Of a stretch of DNA of 8,413 nt, positions 1 through 6,000 are shown piece by piece (within the stretch, counting starts at the first letter, position 1; each line of letters begins with the position of its first letter). A program made the position numbers and the translations under genes. A model generated the notes under the pieces. It ran no database searches, was not told the DNA's origin, and saw nothing but the letters and a program-made list of their open reading frames with translations. Location of the stretch: assembly GCA_900547045.1 (NCBI GenBank), contig URFB01000047.1, forward strand, positions 1-8,413, written 5' to 3'. This stretch comes from an uncultured Mollicutes bacterium. GTDB lineage: Bacteria > Bacillota_I > Bacilli_A > Acholeplasmatales > Anaeroplasmataceae.

Positions 1-90
1 CCAGCAAGTGTTTCTATTAATGATCATAAAACTAGTGACGTTCAGAAATACTATGATGTAATATTAAATGTTAAGATGGTAATTAAACGT
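1..90 (+). repeat. Tail of an upstream repeat unit (partial)
   Basis: Residues 1-30 end in the strand ILNVKMVIKR, which has the same form as the closing strands of later units (for example TIKRA). They therefore look like the last strand of a repeat that starts upstream. This shows the array extends beyond the left edge of the window. Confidence 0.6.
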
Positions 91-3000
91 CCTAACCTTG
101 AAGTTCAATATGATGAAGAGCAACAGGTTGTATTTGATGGATATGAGCATGGTATTGATTTTACAATCACAAGCCCAGGATATACAGTGGGTACATTTAC
201 ATACTGGGTTGAGGGTGAAGAGAATAAGACATCTAATACTATGATAACTAGACGTGATGTTGGTTCATATAATATTTGCTTCAAGATTGAATCGCCTGAT
301 TTCGAACCATACGTGGGCAAGATTAAATTAACAATTAAGCGTGCTATTTTATCTATCAATCTAAAACCATATTCAGGTATTTATGATGGAAATGATCAAA
401 AAACAACATATGATATTTTAAATAATCCAATGAAGCTTCTTCCAATTGAAATGCCAGAGCTATTCTACATTAGAAAGGAATATGTTGATAATCTTGGATA
501 TACGATGCGAGATTTAACAAACTTCTTCCAAAATAATACTCCAGTAAATGATCCTTTATATGACTTATATCATAAACGAGAATCTGTAATGCATAATGCT
601 GGTGATTATTACGCAATTGCATATTATCCTCAATATCCTGAAAGCTATTCAGCAAATATTGAAGGTGTGTTTGCAATTGAAAATGTAAGAATTGAATATC
701 GTACATTATGGTTTAAGTCAACTCTTAATAATCCAATTATTAAATGGAAGATTTACAATACATTTAAGTATGGTGAGGATAATTTACTATTACCACTTGG
801 TGATTTTATATATGATACTGATCCTTCATGTCCTAATTTCTTATCACAAAATGGTCTTGTATTAGGAGATAGTATTGTTGGTGGTAATACAAATCTTGGA
901 AATTATTTAGTACAAACAATCTCACCAAACGCTCGTGGTAATGCAGATGGTGAAAACAATGGTGATCCATATCAATTTGAAGGTGACTTTGAGTTTAGAT
1001 ATATTGATATTGTAAATTCATTAGGTCAGCAAATGTCTTCAAATTATCGTCCTGCATTTGAGCAAATGGAATATAATGGAGCTCAGGTATATCCATTACA
1101 AATTACAATTAAACGTGCTACATTAAATGTATTTGAGGTTACAAATGCTGTTAAGGAATATACTAGTGGTGAGGTATATCCTAATATTATGACTCCATCT
1201 GATGGATTGATTGATGCTTTCTATTACGCAACTGATAGTGCCTATACTGAGCCTGCTATTTCAGGTGCTACAAAGATGAAGGGTGCACCAATTGATGTTG
1301 GATATTATTGGGTATTTGTTCACGTTAATCAAGGTACAAATTATCTTGAGTGGAAGTATCCAGATTCTCCTCAACCAAACGATTATCTTGATCCTGATAC
1401 AGGAGCAGGCTATCGTTTTGCTAAATTACAAATCACACCAAAGACAGTAGTTGTTGATTGGGGAAGTGAATGGGAGGATAATAATTACACTATAACATTT
1501 GATGGAAAGATGCATTCAGCTTCACCAAGAATTGAATTAGTCTCAGGTGCATATCAATATCTATATTATAAGGTATTGGATGTAAGAGGAAATGAGGTTG
1601 GACCTCAATCTGTAATTAATGCTGGTTATTATTATTTCCGTGCAGAATTAACTGGTCCAGGCTTTAGCGGTACAGGAAATTATAAGCTTTTAAATAATCC
1701 TATTATGTTCACTATTTTAAAGCGTCCATACTTCATATCTGAAGAAACTAAGGAACCTTGGCTAAAGAGTAATTGGTATAAGGATTATACGGGTGATGAT
1801 CTTGATGGTTGGGTACCTGGATATTCAATTAAGCTTCATATTGAAACTGTTTCTGATCAATCTGGTACATATAAGAATGCTTCTGATTTTAAGGTTACTG
1901 CAGTGGTAACAGATGAGCAGATAATGCCAAATGTAACTGAGTATGTTGGTGTTGATCCAACAAAGCTTGGTACAAATGATGCAAGATTAATCAACGTATT
2001 TGAGGGTCAAACATTCTCTGTTGCAGATAACTTTGAATTTAATCTTAATATGCTAATTACTTTGGAAAATAAGGATTTAAAGGTTAATAAATCGGATGTT
2101 GATGTCTTATATCAAAATAGAGATATTTCACCAAATATCAAAATTACAAGCTATAAGCGCGGCTATACTGTTTATTATTCAACTGCTTATATATATGAAG
2201 ATCCAAATACTGGCGATCAAACATTATACAGGTATGATGCTACATCAGGAGAAATAATTAAGGATGGCAATGGACGTCCTGAAATATTTGATGAAGGTGC
2301 TGTTCCTAATGATTTACACACAATGCCTACATTTAGAAATGTTGGTTATTACAAGGTATATTATTATATAACTGTTCCAGGTGATGATGGTGTAACAAAT
2401 ACATATTCTGGATCAACAACGGTTAGAATTCGTCAACGTGATTCTTATATTACAATCGATAAGCTTGATAAGGTTTATGATGGTGCCCCAGTTAACGCTT
2501 CTAGTATCCAAGTTATGGGTGGATATAACGGAACAAGAAGCAATTTACAATTCTTATTTAAGGAAGTTGGATCTACTAAAGATTTTTCAGCTGATGCTCC
2601 AGTTCATGTTGGAACATATCAAATGAAGATTGTAAATGATGCTGATAATAATAATGATTATCCACAAAATTACAGTCCAATTGATGTAACAGGTAATGTC
2701 TTCACATTTACTATTTCACCTGCAACTATTGTTCTTGAAGTAGCAAATGATATTACAATTACAGGCCCAGTTTCTAATTTAAGCTTTATGTCTAAGTATT
2801 CATCATCAACATCGGCTTTAACAGAAACCTCAACATCATCAAGTGTTATAAAATCAAGTAAACCTACAATTACAGGATTATATATTAATGATACATTTAA
2901 TTTCACAATAATGTCTTTACCAGGTGTTTCTCTTTCAAGAGGTAAGTATGAATACACAGATGGTTTAGCAAGCTTTGATGATAATAGAAACTTCCTAAAT

Positions 3001-6000
3001 ACACCTAATCTACTTAATATTACTTGGGATGCACATTATGGTGGTGCTAGCGAAAAATCAAAGGATTATATGCTAAAGCTTGTTTATAGCTTAAATATAC
3101 ATTATCCTTATATGAAGGTTGAAACTAACAATGTTTCAGCTGATTATACGGGAAATGATATTTACTTAATGTCATTAACAAATCCAGCAGCTATTAATGT
3201 TCAATATCCAACTTCAGGAAATTTAACTTATAAGTTTGGTGATACATCATCTAATCTTGATCGTACTGGAGATTATTCTCAATCAAAGCCAGGAACCTAT
3301 AATGTATATTTCAGTATTGAAGCTCAATATTTTGAACCATACACAGGTGTAATTAAATTTACTATTAATGCCATTAGCCGTGATGGAATGCTTACTGATG
3401 AGAAGATTGATAAGGAATATGATGCTGTTGTATATGATGGTAAAACTACAGGCGTTCCTAACATTAGATGGAAGGATACTGCAAATCCAATAAATGATTT
3501 ACCAGATAAAGCAAGCTGGACTATTCAGTATTTCCGTGCTATTTCAGGTGATAATGGTGTTACATGGTCAAAAGCATCAGATGCAATAACAAGTGTTGTT
3601 GATGCAGATGATTATATTTATCGTGTAATTATTCCAGCTTATGGAATCTATAGTGAAACAATAGTTGAAAGGTATTTTAAAATATCTCGTAAGACATATG
3701 AAATTAATGGCCCTGATGTAACAATTAAGTATAATGGTGGAATTTGGGTATGTGATTTAGTGGCTGGAGGCTATACTACTACAGGCTTAAATCCAGGTCA
3801 TACTCTTGATAAAGCTACTGTTATTACAAGCTCAGGTAATGTTGGTAAATATACTCAAACAGGTAGTGGAATGTACATTAGTGATGCATATAAATATATA
3901 ATTACTGATGCTAAGAAAAATGACGTTACTAAGAATTATGAATATAGATTGAATTTCACTTTGGAAATTACAAAGGGTGATATGACATTTAGAAGTACAA
4001 TTCCTGATAATGGTCAATATGTATTTTCTGGTACAAAGATTTCTCCTACTGTCTTTGTAATTGAACCATCTAAGCTACCTGAGGATTGTGAAATAGAATA
4101 TTCACTTGATGGTTTAAATGGTTGGAGTACTGACCCTACAACAATAGGTCATATTGATGTTGGTAAATATTCCTTCTTTGCAAGATTATTAAATGTACCT
4201 AATTACAATGATAAGACCGAAAAATTCGAGTTTGAAATTGTTAAGCAACAACGTACAATTAATATTTTCGACTTGAGTAAGGAATATGATGGTGCGCCTT
4301 GTGATTGGCCTACAATCACTACTCAGGGTGATGATAAGCTAAGTGGTGTTATTACGGATACTAATGCTCGCGGAATTAAGATTGAGTGGTACGCTGATGA
4401 TAAGGTTACAAAGCTAGCCTCTCGTCCTACAGACGCTGGTAATTATTATGTAAAGATTATTTACCCATCAGATGGTGATTATGCTGGTACAGAGGCTATG
4501 GCCGCATTTGAAATTACACCTTGTGTTATTTCATTAAATGTTCCAAGCATAAACTTAACATATAATGCACAAGGACAAGCTCCTAGTGTTAAGCTTATTC
4601 GTAAAAATAAGCCAAGCTTTGATATATCTAATTTACTTGGCGCTAATTACTCAGTACAGTATTACACGCAAAAAGATATTTATCATGCAAATGGCGTTTC
4701 AGCTAAATATAAGGATGTAGGATTATATCAGGTTGGATATGCGCTATTAGGTGATGCAAAGAATAACTTTGTCTTTGACCTAACAAATAATGATAAGGTA
4801 TATGTTGATTACAGGATTACTAAGCGTGTTGTTAACGTTACCTATAAAGGTCAGCTTGATGCTACATCAATTTCTGGAAGTACTTATGTAATTAACCGCA
4901 CAGATATGACAATTAAGGGTCTTGAAGAAACAAGTATTCAGTTTGCAAGTAATATTATTCTAAAGTCTTTATCTGCTGGTATTTATCAGGCACAGGGAAG
5001 CTATGATTCTCAAGATTTTAAGAATAGCTTTGGATGGTCAACAACAACATCAACTCTTGTAAATAAGCCAATCCTAATTTATTCAGGCTCTGATGAAGAT
5101 ATTGATACTAATTACATTATTAATGTTGATTTATCTGTAAAGGTATCAGAAGGAGCATTACCTTATACTGTAGCCCCATATGATGGAGTTTATGATGGAC
5201 AGGCGCATACATTTACCTTTAAACTAAATAATAATAAGGATCCAAATGCTTTAATTGAATATTCAACTGACTCTAGCTCGTGGTCAACTGTAATTCCAGA
5301 ATTTACAAATGTTACAAAGATTCCTCAGCATATTTATGTAAGAATTACATCATCTGTTTACAATAATGGTACCCCAATTATATTAGGTATGGACCCAGCT
5401 CAACCTGATTACGATAGCTTTACTGTTAATATCACTAAGGCTCATGCGGAAATTAATTACTCTGAAATTGATCTTGGTGATAAGGTCTACGATGATAAGG
5501 ATATTGTTGATCCAGATGTTACAGTAACTCCTATATTTGGTAATAATGTTAAATTAAATGTTGAATATCGTTATTATCAATTAGATTACGCTTCAGGTGC
5601 AACCGTTTATAAACAGGTTGAACGTATAAGTGTAAGAAATGTTGGTAGTTATTATCTTGAGGTTAGACTTGTTAATAATGAAAACTATGAGGATACTAAA
5701 GATTCAGAGGTTATTCCAATTTACTTTAAGATTACTCCTCGTAAGCTAGTTATATCACTTAAGAATGAGTCTAAGCCTTACGATATGGTACCATGGCAAA
5801 CTAATGTTTCTAACATTCCTTCGTTAAATGGTGGCTCTACGCTTACTGGTGTATCAGGAATTACAGAATCAGGTTTGGTAGCTGGTCATTATTTAGTTGG
5901 TGTTGTTCAAACAATAAAGAGCGATGCCGGTAGATATTCCTTAAGCTCAGATTTCTGTTGGGAAAATGGAGTTAGAATTTATAAAACAGATTTAAATACT

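Noticed and set aside
76..78. First in-frame ATG as the gene start
   Set aside because: It lies in the closing strand of a repeat, the frame is open upstream to base 1, no Shine-Dalgarno precedes it, and no signal peptide follows.
105..706. Reverse-strand open frames of 84 and 78 codons near the left end
   Set aside because: They lie wholly opposite the continuous forward frame, have no ribosome binding site or recognisable domain, and read as antisense shadows.
2476..2484. Y-D-G motifs as the SRA-YDG methyl-DNA-binding domain
   Set aside because: Only the name is shared. These are short turns recurring in bacterial Ig-like repeats, without the SRA fold's sequence.
2438..2626. Forward open frame of 62 codons in frame 2
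   Set aside because: It overlaps unit H in another frame, has no Shine-Dalgarno, and its Leu/Ile/Gln-rich composition is typical of a shifted reading of AT-rich DNA.
2670..2957. Reverse-strand open frame of 95 codons
   Set aside because: It is antisense to units H and I of the forward protein. Its beta-like composition only mirrors the repeated sequence on the other strand.
3973..3981. K-G-D tripeptide as an integrin-binding motif
   Set aside because: A tripeptide is expected by chance in 2800 residues, and it sits at a closing-strand junction rather than in an exposed loop. No R-G-D was seen.
3832..4017. Reverse-strand open frame of 61 codons
   Set aside because: It is antisense to units L and M, with Ile/Cys/Ser-rich noise and no domain.
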